64,000 nucleotides of DNA from Bradyrhizobium liaoningense (GCF_018130785.1 NZ_JAFCJT010000003.1:342596-406595); one strand, 5' to 3'; positions 45,515-55,207 are shown, counted from the stretch's first letter. The notes: a model not told the origin generated them from the sequence alone. Numbers and translations: made by a program.

Positions 45515-46330
45515 TTACTCCTTCAGATCATTCGCGCGCTTCACCCAGGCTCGTACGTCGGCGAGCACGGCGGGTAGCACCGCCTTGACCTCCTGCAGGG
45601 TCATGCCGGGCTTGATGCGGGGATCGTAGAGCAGGTTGAGGATGTACTGGTCGTAGACGTCGAAATAGCCCATCGACACATTGTCGTTGAACATGGTCCA
45701 AGGCACGCTCGGGGTGTCGTTGATGGGCCCAAGTGATTGCAGCAGCTCCTCATAGGCGCAGTCGAGGAAGGTGAAATCGCCGTTGTCGACGGTGAGGATC
45801 ACGTCGGAATGCTCGATCTCGAAATTGTCGTTCTTGCGGAAGCCGGACAGGCATTGCGGATCGAGCGAGGTGCGGATCTCGCGCGCCTTCTCCGCGCCGT
45901 AGAAGGCGGCAATGGTGCGGAAGAGATCGCGGTCGCGTACGAGCTTCACCCGCACGTTCGCCGCCTCGCTGGTCGTGGTCATGGCGATGTCGAGATGCTG
46001 CACGCGGGCGGCGATGTCGGCCACGACTTTTGCCAGCTGCGTCTTGCGGTCGGCGCGGTCGCTCTCGGCGTAGACGCGCACCGGCCCGTCGAATTTTCGG
46101 ATGCGGTCGACGCGGCCGGCGAGGTGGTACTCGGCGCCGAACGCGGTCTTCAGAAAGCCTTCGACGATCTCGCCGTCGGTGAAGCTCTTCTTCTCGGCGC
46201 GCTGGCGCGAGGCGATCGCGGGCAATTCGCCCGCGACGGCGATGGTAGCGGTGTCAGGGGCGAACGCGAAGGTGGCGAGTGCCAGCAGGGCGATGCGAAA
46301 GCCGGACGAAGGCGGGGCCAATGCGCTCAT
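45515..46330 (-). CDS. exported DUF2927 protein
   Basis: 271 residues from ATG 46330, with a Sec signal peptide (MSALAPPSSGFRIALLALAT, cleavage after AVAG). The DUF2927 domain follows: KSFTDGEIVEGFLKTAFGAEYH and DGPVRVYAES then RVQHLDIAMTTTSEAANVRV, and the cysteines in DPQCLSGF and FLDCAYEELLQSLG that probably form a disulfide. The fold resembles zinc-less peptidases or binding proteins; function unknown. Periplasmic. It ends at the palindrome. Confidence 0.8.
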   Translation of the reverse strand: MSALAPPSSGFRIALLALATFAFAPDTATIAVAGELPAIASRQRAEKKSFTDGEIVEGFLKTAFGAEYHLAGRVDRIRKFDGPVRVYAESDRADRKTQLAKVVADIAARVQHLDIAMTTTSEAANVRVKLVRDRDLFRTIAAFYGAEKAREIRTSLDPQCLSGFRKNDNFEIEHSDVILTVDNGDFTFLDCAYEELLQSLGPINDTPSVPWTMFNDNVSMGYFDVYDQYILNLLYDPRIKPGMTLQEVKAVLPAVLADVRAWVKRANDLKE

Positions 46331-46414
46331 TGCTATCCGACGCTGCCGTATTCGGAAGCGACGCACAAGACCGCATATTCACGCGCCCTGCGGGTTCCCG
46401 CAATTCGTCGGCGG

Positions 46415-46993
46415 CTAGTTGTTGAGCACCACCACCTTGGTGCCGACCGAGACGCGGCTATAGAGGTCTGTGACGTCGTCATTGGTCATGCGGAAGCAGC
46501 CCGAGGACACCGCCTGGCCGATCGTCTCCGGCTCGTTGGAGCCGTGGATGCGGTACAGCGTCGAGCCTAGATACATCGCGCGCGCGCCGAGCGGATTCTC
46601 GATACCGCCCTTCATGTGGCGCGGCAGGTCGGGCCGGCGGGCCAGCATCTGCGACGGCGGCGTCCAGGCCGGCCATTCCTTCTTGGCGGTGATCCTGTGC
46701 ACCCCGCCCCAGCGGAAGCCGTCGCGGCCGACGCCGATGCCATAGCGCAGCGCCTGGCCGTTCTGGAGCACCAGATAGAGGCGGCGCTCGGTGGTGTTCA
46801 CCACGATCGTGCCGGGGGCGTAATTGCCGGTATAGTTGACCGTGGTGCGGGGGATCGGGCTCGAGCCGCCGCGGAAGAAGTTCGGGCCGAAGCCCATGAT
46901 GTCACGCGAGTCGAACTCTTGGGCGAGCGCACCGCCTGTCGTGGCCGACAGCAGTGCGATGGCGGCAATCGGTGCGGCAAAAAACCGGATCAT
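46415..46993 (-). CDS. L,D-transpeptidase (ErfK/YbiS/YcfS/YnhG family)
   Basis: 192 residues from ATG 46993, after GGGGGAGACA. Signal peptide MIRFFAAPIAAIALLSATTG. The YkuD domain (residues ~65-190) begins PGTIVVNTTERRLYLVL and ends in the catalytic stretch HGSNEPETIGQAVSSGCFRM with Cys166 and its upstream His. It lacks LysM or other wall-binding modules. It cross-links peptidoglycan or attaches proteins to it in the periplasm; alphaproteobacterial genomes carry many paralogues. Monocistronic. Confidence 0.92.
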   Translation of the reverse strand: MIRFFAAPIAAIALLSATTGGALAQEFDSRDIMGFGPNFFRGGSSPIPRTTVNYTGNYAPGTIVVNTTERRLYLVLQNGQALRYGIGVGRDGFRWGGVHRITAKKEWPAWTPPSQMLARRPDLPRHMKGGIENPLGARAMYLGSTLYRIHGSNEPETIGQAVSSGCFRMTNDDVTDLYSRVSVGTKVVVLNN

Positions 46994-47275
46994 TGTCTCC
47001 CCCAAGGAAAAAATCGATTCAACTGAAGTTACAGGCCATATTTGCGGGCTTTTCGCAAGCCACGGCCCCGTGAGGCAGGCCCTTTACGAATGAGCCATGC
47101 TTAATGATTGGCGTTACCAAATCGGCAACAGCGCCAATTTGCCGGAAAATGTTAGCCAAACCCGCGCATCGCCCCGCGGGGCAGGGCCGCGATGCCGGCT
47201 ATTGCTTTGACGAGGCGAGCGAACAATGATTGATCGGACGGATTATTGGACATTGCCGGTCGCGGGAGCTGAAGA

Positions 47276-48823
47276 ATGAACGGTGCGGAAAGCCTGGTGC
47301 GGACGATGGTCAAGGGTGGGGTGGACGTCTGCTTCACCAATCCGGGCACCTCCGAGATGCATTTTGTCGCGGCGCTCGACCGCGTGCCGGGCATGCGCTG
47401 CGTGCTCGGCCTGTTCGAAGGCGTGGTGACCGGTGCCGCCGACGGCTATTTCCGCATGAAAGGCACGCCGGCCTCGACGTTGCTGCATCTCGGTCCGGGC
47501 CTCGCCAACGGCCTTGCCAATCTGCACAACGCCAAGAAGGCCAATTCCGGCATCGTCAACATCGTCGGCCAGCATGCGGTCTACCACATCGGCTACAACG
47601 CGCCGCTGACCTCCGACATCGAGGGCCTGGCCCGGCCGATGTCGTCCTGGGTCCGCACCTCGCCGGATTCCAAGTCGGTCGCGGCCGACGGCGCCGCGGC
47701 GATCGCCGCCGCCAAGAGCTCGCCGCCGCAGATCGCGACCCTGATCCTGCCCGCCGACACCGCCTGGAACGAGGCCGACGGCATCGCCGAGGTGCCGGCC
47801 GAGCAGCAGCGCGCGAGCTATTCGCCGCGGGCAGTCGAGCAGGCCGCGAAGATCCTGCACGGCGACGGCGGGGGCACGCTGCTGCTGATGACCGGCAGCG
47901 CGCTGAGCGAAAAGGGCCTGGCGCTCGCCGAGCGCATCGCCGGCAAGACCGGCTGCACCGTGATGGGGCCGACCTTCCGCCCCAAAATGGCGCGCGGCCG
48001 CGGCCGCTACTCGATCGACCGCATCCACTACGTGATCGAGAACGCGCTGCCGATGCTGGCGAAGTTCCGCCACATCGTGCTGGTCGAGTCCGACGATCCC
48101 GTGGCGTTCTTCGCCTATCCGAACAAGCCGAGCATGCTCAAGCCCGAGGGCTGCGAGGTGCACCGCATGACCACCTGGGGCGAGAATTCGGTCGCGGCGC
48201 TCGAAGCGCTGGCCGGCGCGGTGAAGGCGAGCGCGAAGGACGTCAGGCCGCAGGCCTTGGCTGAGCTGGTGAAGCCGACCGGCGCGCTGACTTTCGCCAC
48301 GATCGCGCAGGCGATCGCTTGCGCGATCCCCGAGAACGCGATCATGGTCGACGAATCCCTGACCACCGGCCGCGGTTTCTTCCCGCCGACGGCGGCGGCC
48401 GCTCCGCACGACTGGCTCCAGAACATGGGCGGCTCGATCGGCTTCTCCACGCCGCTGTCGATCGGCGCCGCGATCGCGTGCCCGGACCGCAAGGTGATCA
48501 CCATGGTCGGCGACGGCAGCGCGATGTACACGATCCAGTCGCTGTGGACGCAGGCTCGAGAGAACCTCAACATCGTCACCATCGTGTTCGCCAACCGCAT
48601 CTACCAGATCCTGCGCGGCGAGTTCGACAATGTCGGCGCCGGCGAGCCCGGCCAGCGCGCCAACGACATGCTCCGGCTCGACCGTCCGACGCTGGACTTC
48701 GTCGCGCTGGCGAAGGGCATGGGCGTGCCCGGCCGCGCCGTCACCAACGCGGAGGAGTTCAACAAGGCGCTGGCCGAAGCCGTCGCCGAGCCCGGGCCAC
48801 GGCTGATCGAAGTCCAGATGTAG
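47276..48823 (+). CDS. acetolactate-synthase-like thiamine-diphosphate enzyme
   Basis: 515 residues. Start at 47276 has GGGAGC upstream. Catalytic Glu lies in LFEGVVTGAADGYFRM (~residue 50), and the Mg-ThDP motif is GDGSAMYTIQSLWTQAREN...FANR. The middle domain is shorter than in true acetolactate synthase catalytic subunits (IlvB, ~560-590 residues) and no regulatory small subunit is present, so biosynthetic acetolactate formation is not assured. It resembles IlvB-like decarboxylases such as oxalyl- or indolepyruvate-type enzymes. Single gene, followed after 34 bases by an unrelated short gene. Confidence 0.8.
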   Translation: MNGAESLVRTMVKGGVDVCFTNPGTSEMHFVAALDRVPGMRCVLGLFEGVVTGAADGYFRMKGTPASTLLHLGPGLANGLANLHNAKKANSGIVNIVGQHAVYHIGYNAPLTSDIEGLARPMSSWVRTSPDSKSVAADGAAAIAAAKSSPPQIATLILPADTAWNEADGIAEVPAEQQRASYSPRAVEQAAKILHGDGGGTLLLMTGSALSEKGLALAERIAGKTGCTVMGPTFRPKMARGRGRYSIDRIHYVIENALPMLAKFRHIVLVESDDPVAFFAYPNKPSMLKPEGCEVHRMTTWGENSVAALEALAGAVKASAKDVRPQALAELVKPTGALTFATIAQAIACAIPENAIMVDESLTTGRGFFPPTAAAAPHDWLQNMGGSIGFSTPLSIGAAIACPDRKVITMVGDGSAMYTIQSLWTQARENLNIVTIVFANRIYQILRGEFDNVGAGEPGQRANDMLRLDRPTLDFVALAKGMGVPGRAVTNAEEFNKALAEAVAEPGPRLIEVQM

Positions 48824-48857
48824 GCTGCATCAGGAGCGCCGAGAGCCGGGGGGCACG

Positions 48858-49376
48858 ATGCAGAGCGAGCTGAACAAGGTGATCGCGGCGCTCCGGGACT
48901 TCTACACCCACGAAGGGTTCTTGTTCGAGAAGGACGTCGGCGAGCGGGCGGTGACGCACCGCTTCGCCGTCTATCTGGAGCGGCAATTCTCCGGCTGGTC
49001 GGTCGATTGCAACTACGACCGCCTCGGCGAGCGCACGCTGCATCTGCCGCACGGCGCGATCGTCTCCACCGACGATCATCTGGGAAAGTCGATCTACCCC
49101 GATGTCGTCGTGCATCAGCGCGAGATCCCGAACAATCTGCTCACGGTGGAGATCCGCAAGGCGAGCAATCACACCTCGCTCGAGCACGACCAGCACAAGC
49201 TGATGGCGATGACCGACGCCCATGTCTGGTTCGCCTACTGGATCGGCGTGCTGCTGGTGCTGGACAAGCACCATGTGACGATTTCGGAGGTCTATGTCAG
49301 CGGCGTCGTGGATCAACCACTGTCGCTCTGGTTTGCGGCGCGGCTGGAGGAGAGCGGTCTCGGGGCCGCGCACTAG
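48858..49376 (+). CDS. hypothetical protein with possible PD-(D/E)XK nuclease-like core
   Basis: 172 residues. Asp82 in YPDVVVHQR and Glu98 in LLTVEIRK, 16 residues later, look like the catalytic strands of the PD-(D/E)XK fold, but the Lys is at position 101 rather than 100, with Arg at the usual place. The N-terminal helical part (residues 1-45) and the C-terminal strand-rich part (LMAMTDAHVWFAYWIGVLLV) would complete the fold. I do not recognise a family with a known job. It is the second gene after the ThDP enzyme and may be co-transcribed. Confidence 0.6.
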   Translation: MQSELNKVIAALRDFYTHEGFLFEKDVGERAVTHRFAVYLERQFSGWSVDCNYDRLGERTLHLPHGAIVSTDDHLGKSIYPDVVVHQREIPNNLLTVEIRKASNHTSLEHDQHKLMAMTDAHVWFAYWIGVLLVLDKHHVTISEVYVSGVVDQPLSLWFAARLEESGLGAAH

Positions 49377-49389
49377 ACCGTCTCCACAG

Positions 49390-49421
49390 CGTCATGGCCG
49401 GGCTTGTCCCGGCCATCCACG
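49390..49421. repeat. single arm of palindromic repeat family A
   Basis: Exact 32-base reverse complement of the right arm at 1051-1082. Only one arm is present here, so this is either a solo remnant or an insertion footprint between the hypothetical gene and the convergent peroxidase gene. Confidence 0.7.
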
Positions 49422-49464
49422 CCTTGTCACGCAGTGCAAAGAACGAGTCTCATCTCATCAGGCC

Positions 49465-51000
49465 TCAGTGCAGCGGATTGCCCTGGCCGAGCGCGTAGGC
49501 GACGAGGTCCTTCAACGCGAAGCTGGAGCCGGTCACCGGCGTCCATTGCGGGTCGAGCGACAGCACGGAGGAGTTGTCGCCGAACATCAAGCCGAGGAAG
49601 ACTTCGGCGACGATACGGCCGCCCACGGGGCCGAGCTGCGGCGTGTTGACGGTGCCGGGCCCACCGGTGACGGGGATCGTGACGGCGGTCTGGAACTGCC
49701 GCGCCTCGGCCAGGATGTAGGTCCAAAGCGGGCAATTGCCGGCAAACACGCCATTCGCGATGGTTGCGATCTTGGTCTGCGGATCGCCGGCGCCGGGTTC
49801 ATCGACGGCCTTGCCGATGATGATCTCGTCATCCGTCAGCGGTGTCAGGTTCATCGCCCTGGCGACGGCCTGGCCGGACGGCAGTTTGAGCCGCCAGCTG
49901 CGCTCGAGATTGCGCAGCGCCAGCGATGACGGATTGGACGCGACCTCCGGCGGCAGCTTGCGCAGCGGGTCGACCAGCGACGTATCGATACGGTAGGCGA
50001 ACTGAAGCCGCTTGTTGTTGTCGGCATTGGTGTCGTCGTCCTCGACACCGTAAGCGCGCGTGTCGAGATCGATGAAGCGGCCCCAGTCCATGGCGCGTCC
50101 CGGGCCCATGGCGCGGAAGCCCGTCAGCGCGTTCGTGTCGGGATTGTGGGGGTCGGGGAAGATCTGCAACAGCATGTTGTCCGCATCGTTCAGCCGATAG
50201 CCGGGGCGGATCATGGAATGGCCGAGGCGGTAGGCCGCAACCGAGAACTCGACCGGCATGAACGGATAGGTCTTCCAGTGGTAGTGGGCGACCTTGCTGC
50301 GATCGTATTGGCCCGCGGTCCTCAGCTCGTCCAGCACGCTGGCGTGGACGATGCGCGGCAGGAAATCGTTCAGCGCGACGTATTGATAGTGGAATCGGAC
50401 GCGCTGCTGCACCTCTTCGAACGACAGGCTGTCGTTGTCGTCGACCATGCGGTTGTGAAAGCGCAGCATCAAGGCCTGGAACTGCGAGACGATGCTGTTC
50501 TCGTCGTTGCGGGGGTCGCCGATCAGGGCGCGGCCCTTGAAGCGCGGCAGGTCGCTGGCATCGGGTACGCCCGCGCCGGTCAGCTTCTCGCCGAGGCGGA
50601 ACTTGGCACCGTCATACATGTAGGGCTGATCGTTCGGACCGCGGCCGTAGAGATTGTCCAGATCGAACGACGGCGTGCGGAAGTCGACGAGCCCGTCGGG
50701 GTCCTGCTGCTTGGTCAGCGAGCTGACCGGATCGAAGGTGATGTCGTGGTCGATGAACTGGCCGAAATAGGTGTAGAGAACGGGAATGCCGCTCTCCTCC
50801 GCGTCCGGCCCGTCCTTCGGCCCATCGAAGTCGGCGACCATCTTGTCGGCCAGCGCCGAAAGGTTCGCGACATTGTCGGCGTCGTTCGGACCGAATTTCG
50901 CCGGCGTGAGCTTGCGGAACATGCGTCCGAAGCGGCCTTGGGAAAGCGGCGAACGCGTTGCGTTCAGACCGCGCGGAACAATGCTGTGGCGGCTGCTCAT
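49465..51000 (-). CDS. animal-type heme peroxidase
   Basis: 511 residues from ATG 51000, with AGGAGG 8 bases upstream; a GTG at 51009 would overlap that site. The distal heme-side motif is YFGQFIDHDITFD with His85 next to the Asp (Asp84/86) that binds heme covalently in the family, and a proximal region with RLGHSMIRPGY. No signal peptide is seen. Bacterial members of the peroxidasin-cyclooxygenase superfamily oxidise halides or organic substrates, often in connection with matrix or defence; the substrate is not predictable. Single gene. Confidence 0.88.
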   Translation of the reverse strand: MSSRHSIVPRGLNATRSPLSQGRFGRMFRKLTPAKFGPNDADNVANLSALADKMVADFDGPKDGPDAEESGIPVLYTYFGQFIDHDITFDPVSSLTKQQDPDGLVDFRTPSFDLDNLYGRGPNDQPYMYDGAKFRLGEKLTGAGVPDASDLPRFKGRALIGDPRNDENSIVSQFQALMLRFHNRMVDDNDSLSFEEVQQRVRFHYQYVALNDFLPRIVHASVLDELRTAGQYDRSKVAHYHWKTYPFMPVEFSVAAYRLGHSMIRPGYRLNDADNMLLQIFPDPHNPDTNALTGFRAMGPGRAMDWGRFIDLDTRAYGVEDDDTNADNNKRLQFAYRIDTSLVDPLRKLPPEVASNPSSLALRNLERSWRLKLPSGQAVARAMNLTPLTDDEIIIGKAVDEPGAGDPQTKIATIANGVFAGNCPLWTYILAEARQFQTAVTIPVTGGPGTVNTPQLGPVGGRIVAEVFLGLMFGDNSSVLSLDPQWTPVTGSSFALKDLVAYALGQGNPLH

Positions 51001-51337
51001 TGAAAACACCTCCTGAAAAAGTCACGACGTACAACGAATAAAGCTAAAGTTGTTCGCATCAGAATATGCAGGTCACGCTAGATCAGGCGATTGGGTGCCA
51101 CAAGCGATCTGCTTCACACACTGCGCGACATCGATGTTGTTCCGGGAGGGAGCGTTACGAGCAAGCTGCGGCCGTGCTTTGCAAATTTTTCCCGCGGGGA
51201 TGACGAATAACATTCTCGTCATCGGCAGGCGCAAGCGGCGTCGCGCAGTGTCAGTTCGCCGGACTGTCGGCGAAGTGGATCGTCTTCACGTAATAAGTGT
51301 GGCGGCGTGCGCGTCATGCGCGCACGCCGTGACGTCG
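51001..51337. other. 337-base gap upstream of the peroxidase gene
   Basis: No gene supported. It holds the peroxidase promoter (toward 51000), its AGGAGG site at 51009-51014 on the minus strand, and the 3' end of the DUF3551 gene unit. A short direct GCGCGCACG/GCGTCATGCGCGC stretch near 51310 looks like a weak hairpin. Confidence 0.4.
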
Positions 51338-51571
51338 TCAGTAGGCGCGCTGCTGCGAGAGCGCGTAGCGCGGATTGATGCCGCAATAGGCCGACGTGCC
51401 GGAGGCGGAGGCGAGGCACTGCTGATAGCTCGCGAACTGGCAGTTGCCGGGATAGCCCCACATGCGACCCTGCAGGCAATATCGATCGTTTGCAGGATGT
51501 GCCTGGGCGGCCGGGGATGCTACGGCGATCAGGGCGGCGAACGATGCGAGAGTGAGGATGATGCGACGCAT
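51338..51571 (-). CDS. small exported DUF3551 protein
   Basis: 77 residues. Signal peptide MRRIILTLASFAALIAVASP with cleavage after QAHA-type AQA. The mature part has the DUF3551 cysteine pattern: YCLQGRMWGYPGNCQFASYQQCLASASG and YCGINPR, four Cys for two disulfides. The family is found mainly in Bradyrhizobium and relatives as numerous small secreted proteins of unknown function. Confidence 0.85.
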   Translation of the reverse strand: MRRIILTLASFAALIAVASPAAQAHPANDRYCLQGRMWGYPGNCQFASYQQCLASASGTSAYCGINPRYALSQQRAY

Positions 51572-51824
51572 TTCGATCTCCTTCGAGAGCGGGTGGATGG
51601 GAATGTCAGCGAGCCCAACTCGTCTGATACATGGTCATGCCTCTTGGTGTCGACGGAATGCCGTGCGTTCGCGACGAGGCACATCATGACGCGGCGCGCG
51701 ACCAGCAATGTGATCTCCGCCACAGTTCGTGGTGGGGTTCCGGCCTGTCCTGATCAGACTTGCGCGCGTCGATCCCGGAGAACTACGCTTGTCTCATTCG
51801 GAACAGGGTATTTTGGAGGTTCTA

Positions 51825-52163
51825 ATGCAAAGGTCATATTTGGTGGCTGCGACAGCAGCGCTGGCGCTTCTCATGCAAACATCGCTCGCGCTGGCCCAGA
51901 GCGCGCCGGCCGCCGGGGGAACCGCAGCGCCTGCCGCGACAACCACTGAGCCGGCAGCGACGACGACCACGCCGGGCGCGACCAACGACACCTCCAGCCA
52001 GCCGGCCGACTCCAAGAAGAGCGCGTCGAAGAAGCCGGCGAAGAAGAAGATGACGCGGCAGCAGGAGATCGATCATTCGGTCGACAGCGGCACCGTGCCC
52101 GCGCGCTACCGCAGCTCGGTGCCCAAGCAGTACCAGAAGTATATTCCGTTCGATAAGCAGTGA
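51825..52163 (+). CDS. exported Ala/Thr-rich basic-tail protein, 112 aa
   Basis: Start at 51825 with GGAGGTTCTA directly upstream; earlier codons are not protein-like. Signal peptide MQRSYLVAATAALALLMQTS, then a low-complexity Ala-Pro-Thr segment (residues ~28-60), a Lys-rich stretch (KKSASKKPAKKKMTRQQEID) and an ordered tail with PARYRSSVPKQYQKYIPFDK. Probably a periplasmic or surface protein with a flexible linker. Function unknown. Confidence 0.7.
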   Translation: MQRSYLVAATAALALLMQTSLALAQSAPAAGGTAAPAATTTEPAATTTTPGATNDTSSQPADSKKSASKKPAKKKMTRQQEIDHSVDSGTVPARYRSSVPKQYQKYIPFDKQ

Positions 52164-52322
52164 CGGATCGCACGGCGGCGCGACGTGATCGGGCGTCGGG
52201 CCGCCGGTGCCATCGCGTGACGGCCTTCGCGTGACGGCCTTGGCCAGGCGGAATCCGGCCATACTTCCCCAGTGGCGGTCCGCGAGAGCGGTGCTAAAGT
52301 AGGTCGAAGCCCGGGGGGAGAA

Positions 52323-52808
52323 ATGAGCGACGACGTGAAGGATGCTGGCCTTGTGGCCATGATCAGCAGCATCCTGGGAGGCAACAAGCGCGCAGACACC
52401 GTTGCGCCGCCGCCGCTCACCGAGGCTCCATCGACAGCGCCGACGAATGGGTTCGAGCTGGTCGAGCCGTCCACCTCCGATCGTGCACCGGCCGAACCCG
52501 ACGATGCGCCCGATACCGTGCCGGCTGCCGCGAAGCCGGTCGAGCCGCCAGCAAAAGTCGCGACGACGCCTGATGGCAAGCAGTTGCTGCCTGCCGAGGC
52601 GATCGCCGATCTCGTGCTCGGCGAGCTGCGCAAGCTGGAGAATTTTCCGGCGACCGGCGCCTCCGTCACGGTCTACGGTTACAGGCACTGGAACGCGATG
52701 ATCACCTTCGCGCCGTTCTCGACCACGTTCCAGAACGCGACGCGGTTCCGTCAGGCCATGCCGGACCTCGTCTTCAAGCTGCGCCGTTTCGTCGAACTTG
52801 AGATATAG
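52323..52808 (+). CDS. hypothetical protein, 161 aa
   Basis: Start chosen at 52323 (GGGGGGAGAA upstream). The N-terminal third is acidic and Pro-rich, likely disordered. The C-terminal part (LPAEAIADLVLGELRKLENF ... TVYGYRHWNAMITFAPFS ... MPDLVFKLRRFVELEI) predicts a mixed alpha/beta fold. No family recognised. It precedes a GreA-like gene on the same strand, about 100 bases away. Confidence 0.55.
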   Translation: MSDDVKDAGLVAMISSILGGNKRADTVAPPPLTEAPSTAPTNGFELVEPSTSDRAPAEPDDAPDTVPAAAKPVEPPAKVATTPDGKQLLPAEAIADLVLGELRKLENFPATGASVTVYGYRHWNAMITFAPFSTTFQNATRFRQAMPDLVFKLRRFVELEI

Positions 52809-52909
52809 TCCGGCAAATCACCGACCGGCTGCCCGGCGCGGTTCCTCGTCAGGGGCTTGCGGCGTGAAGGCGCGACCGGTGCCTCCAACAGTACGACAGG
52901 ATTTGCGAG

Positions 52910-53392
52910 TTGAGCGTTGCCTTTACCAAGGAAGAAAGCGCCGAAACCGCGTCCGAGACGCTGTTGCCGGATCGTCCGATCTCGCCTCACCCGAACCTCG
53001 TGACCGAAGCCGGCTTGCAGGCGCTGCAGGCGCAGCTTCGCGAAGCGCGCGAGGCCTATGAAGCCGCGCAAGCCATCGAGGACGTCAACGAAAAGCGCCG
53101 GCAGTCGGCGGTGCCCTTGCGTGACGCCCGCTATCTGACTGAACGGCTGCGCACGGCGCAGGTCATTCCCGATCCGGCGTCGACCGACGTCGTCGCCTTC
53201 GGCAGCACCGTGACCTTCAGCCGCACCGATGGCCGCGTGCAGACCTACCGCATCGTCGGCGAGGACGAAGCGGATCCAAAGGCCGGGTCAATCTCGTTCG
53301 TCGCACCGGTCGCGAAGTCGCTGATCGGGAAGGCGGTCGGCGATGTCGCAGGGACGGGCGCGCAGGAGATCGAGATTCTGTCGATCGCCTAG
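52910..53392 (+). CDS. GreA/GreB family transcript-cleavage-like factor
   Basis: 160 residues from TTG 52910, preceded by AGGAT. The C-terminal half (residues ~92-160) is the FKBP-like Gre domain: VVAFGSTVTFSRTDGRVQTYRIVGEDEADPKAGSISF ending ...VAPVAKSLIGKAVGDV. The N-terminal coiled coil is shorter than in GreA and lacks an obvious acidic tip pair, which is needed to stimulate RNA cleavage, so it may be a Gre-like or Rnk-like regulator of polymerase rather than true GreA. Confidence 0.8.
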   Translation: MSVAFTKEESAETASETLLPDRPISPHPNLVTEAGLQALQAQLREAREAYEAAQAIEDVNEKRRQSAVPLRDARYLTERLRTAQVIPDPASTDVVAFGSTVTFSRTDGRVQTYRIVGEDEADPKAGSISFVAPVAKSLIGKAVGDVAGTGAQEIEILSIA

Positions 53393-53597
53393 GGATGCGA
53401 TCCGAGGCCTGAATGGCGGGCGCGTAAGGATCGAACCCCGGCAGCTCTGGCTTCGGTTTGGTTTCGCCAACGCCGGGGAAGCCACTGGGTCAGTTGCGCT
53501 GCCGCGATTGACTTGGCTGTTCAGCAAAAGCCGCGAACGTCATATAGTGAGGGCTATCAAGACCAATACATTGCTTGTCAGGCAAAGGGAGGGATCC

Positions 53598-55184
53598 ATG
53601 CGGAAGTCCCTGTTCTTCGTCATCGCAGCCGGTGTCGGCCTATCAGGACCACAGGCTCTGGTCGCGCAGGACGATGTAGATCAGCAGCTCGGCAGCGTTC
53701 ATTTCCAGACCTCTTGCAACGATGTGGCCCAGCGTCGTTTCGATCGCGGGATGCGCTATCAACATTCCTACTGGTACGCCAACGCCAAGGAGATCTTCGA
53801 GGATGCCATCGAGGCTGACCCGACATGCGGCATGGCCTATTGGGGCATTGCGCTCACCTACATGGACAATCCGCACAACGCGATTCCAAAGCCGAACCTG
53901 GCGCCGGGCCTCGCCGCGATCGTGAAGGCCAAGGAGATCGGCGCCGCGACCGAGCGCGAACGCGATTACATCGATGCGCTGATGGTGATGTATGCCGATT
54001 ACGACAAGATCCCTCACGTCCAGCGCATGCGCATGCTGCGTGACGCGCAGGCGCGCGTCGCGGCAAAATATCCAGACGACGACGAAGCCCAGATCGCCTA
54101 CGCCATTACGCTCAATACGTCGGCGGATCTGAACGACAAGACCTACGCGCAGCAAATGAAAGGCGCGGCGATCCTCGAGCCGATTTCCAGGCGGCTGCCG
54201 CTGCATCCGGGCGTGACGCATTATCTGATCCATCTCTACGACTACCCGGCGCTGGCGCAGAAAGGGCTCGATGCCGCCAATCGTTATGCCAAGATCGCAC
54301 CGGCCGCGCCGCACGCCCAGCACATGCCCTCCCACATCTACACACGCGTCGGCTATTGGAAGGAATCGATCGACTCCAACACCGCTTCCGTGAAAGCCGC
54401 GATGGCCGAAAAATCGGTCGGCAACTACCTGCATGCGCAGGACTACATGGTCTATGCTTACCTGCAGCTCGGCCAGGACAAGCAGGCGCGTGCCGTCATC
54501 GACGACATGATCAAGGAGACCGACTTCAAGGCGACGGTCGCAGCGGCAGATTACGCGCTGGCGGCGTCTCCGGCGCGTTATGCGATCGACCGCAGCGATT
54601 GGGATGGTGCCGCGCAGCTGCCGGTCAGGCCGAGCAACCTCAACTTTGCGATGGCGGTAACGCATTTCGCCCGGGCCCTCGGCGCGGCACATTCCGGCAA
54701 ACCGGAAGCCGCAAGGGCCGACAGCCAGAAGCTGGCGGAATTGCGCGACAAGCTGCAGGACGCCAAGGACAATTACTGGTCCGGAATCGTCGACATCCAG
54801 CGTCAGGTCGCCGTCGCCTGGGTGCTTTACGCCGAGGGCAAGTATGACGAGGCGCTCAATGCGATGAGTGCCGCGGCGGATGCAGAGGACAAGACGGAAA
54901 AGCACGTGATCACGCCCGGACCACTGGCGCCGGCGCGCGAGCTTTACGGCTTCATGCTGCTCGATCGCGGCATGGCCAAGGAGGCACTTGCTGCATTCGA
55001 GGCAACCAAGGCGAAAGAGCCGAACCGCCTGCACGCTTTCGCGGGGGCGGCCAAGGCCGCCGAAACCCTTGGTGACAAGGAAGCGGCACGACAGAACTAT
55101 CAACAGCTCGTAACGCTGACCGCCAGTGCCGATTCGGAACGCCCCGAGGTTGCGGCGGCGAAGAAATACCTCGCCAGCAACTGA
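53598..55184 (+). CDS. exported TPR-repeat protein
   Basis: 528 residues from ATG 53598 (GGGAGGGATCC upstream); the preceding in-frame codons read through a noncoding gap. Signal peptide MRKSLFFVIAAGVGLSG. Many TPR-like helical pairs follow (for example HSYWYANAKEIFEDAIEADP, ALNAMSAAADAEDKTEKHVI, MAKEALAAFEATKAKEPNRL). No catalytic domain is seen. It probably acts as a periplasmic scaffold. The next gene begins 24 bases after its stop and may be co-transcribed. Confidence 0.85.
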   Translation: MRKSLFFVIAAGVGLSGPQALVAQDDVDQQLGSVHFQTSCNDVAQRRFDRGMRYQHSYWYANAKEIFEDAIEADPTCGMAYWGIALTYMDNPHNAIPKPNLAPGLAAIVKAKEIGAATERERDYIDALMVMYADYDKIPHVQRMRMLRDAQARVAAKYPDDDEAQIAYAITLNTSADLNDKTYAQQMKGAAILEPISRRLPLHPGVTHYLIHLYDYPALAQKGLDAANRYAKIAPAAPHAQHMPSHIYTRVGYWKESIDSNTASVKAAMAEKSVGNYLHAQDYMVYAYLQLGQDKQARAVIDDMIKETDFKATVAAADYALAASPARYAIDRSDWDGAAQLPVRPSNLNFAMAVTHFARALGAAHSGKPEAARADSQKLAELRDKLQDAKDNYWSGIVDIQRQVAVAWVLYAEGKYDEALNAMSAAADAEDKTEKHVITPGPLAPARELYGFMLLDRGMAKEALAAFEATKAKEPNRLHAFAGAAKAAETLGDKEAARQNYQQLVTLTASADSERPEVAAAKKYLASN

Positions 55185-55207
55185 GCCGGAACGAGAACGG
55201 TGCAGTG

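Noticed and set aside
53412..53440. tRNA-like 3' end (minus strand GGTTCGATCC then CGCGCCCGCCA)
   Set aside because: The T-stem does not pair and no 5' half is present; weaker than the tRNA-Val fragments at the right end. At most an old tRNA remnant.
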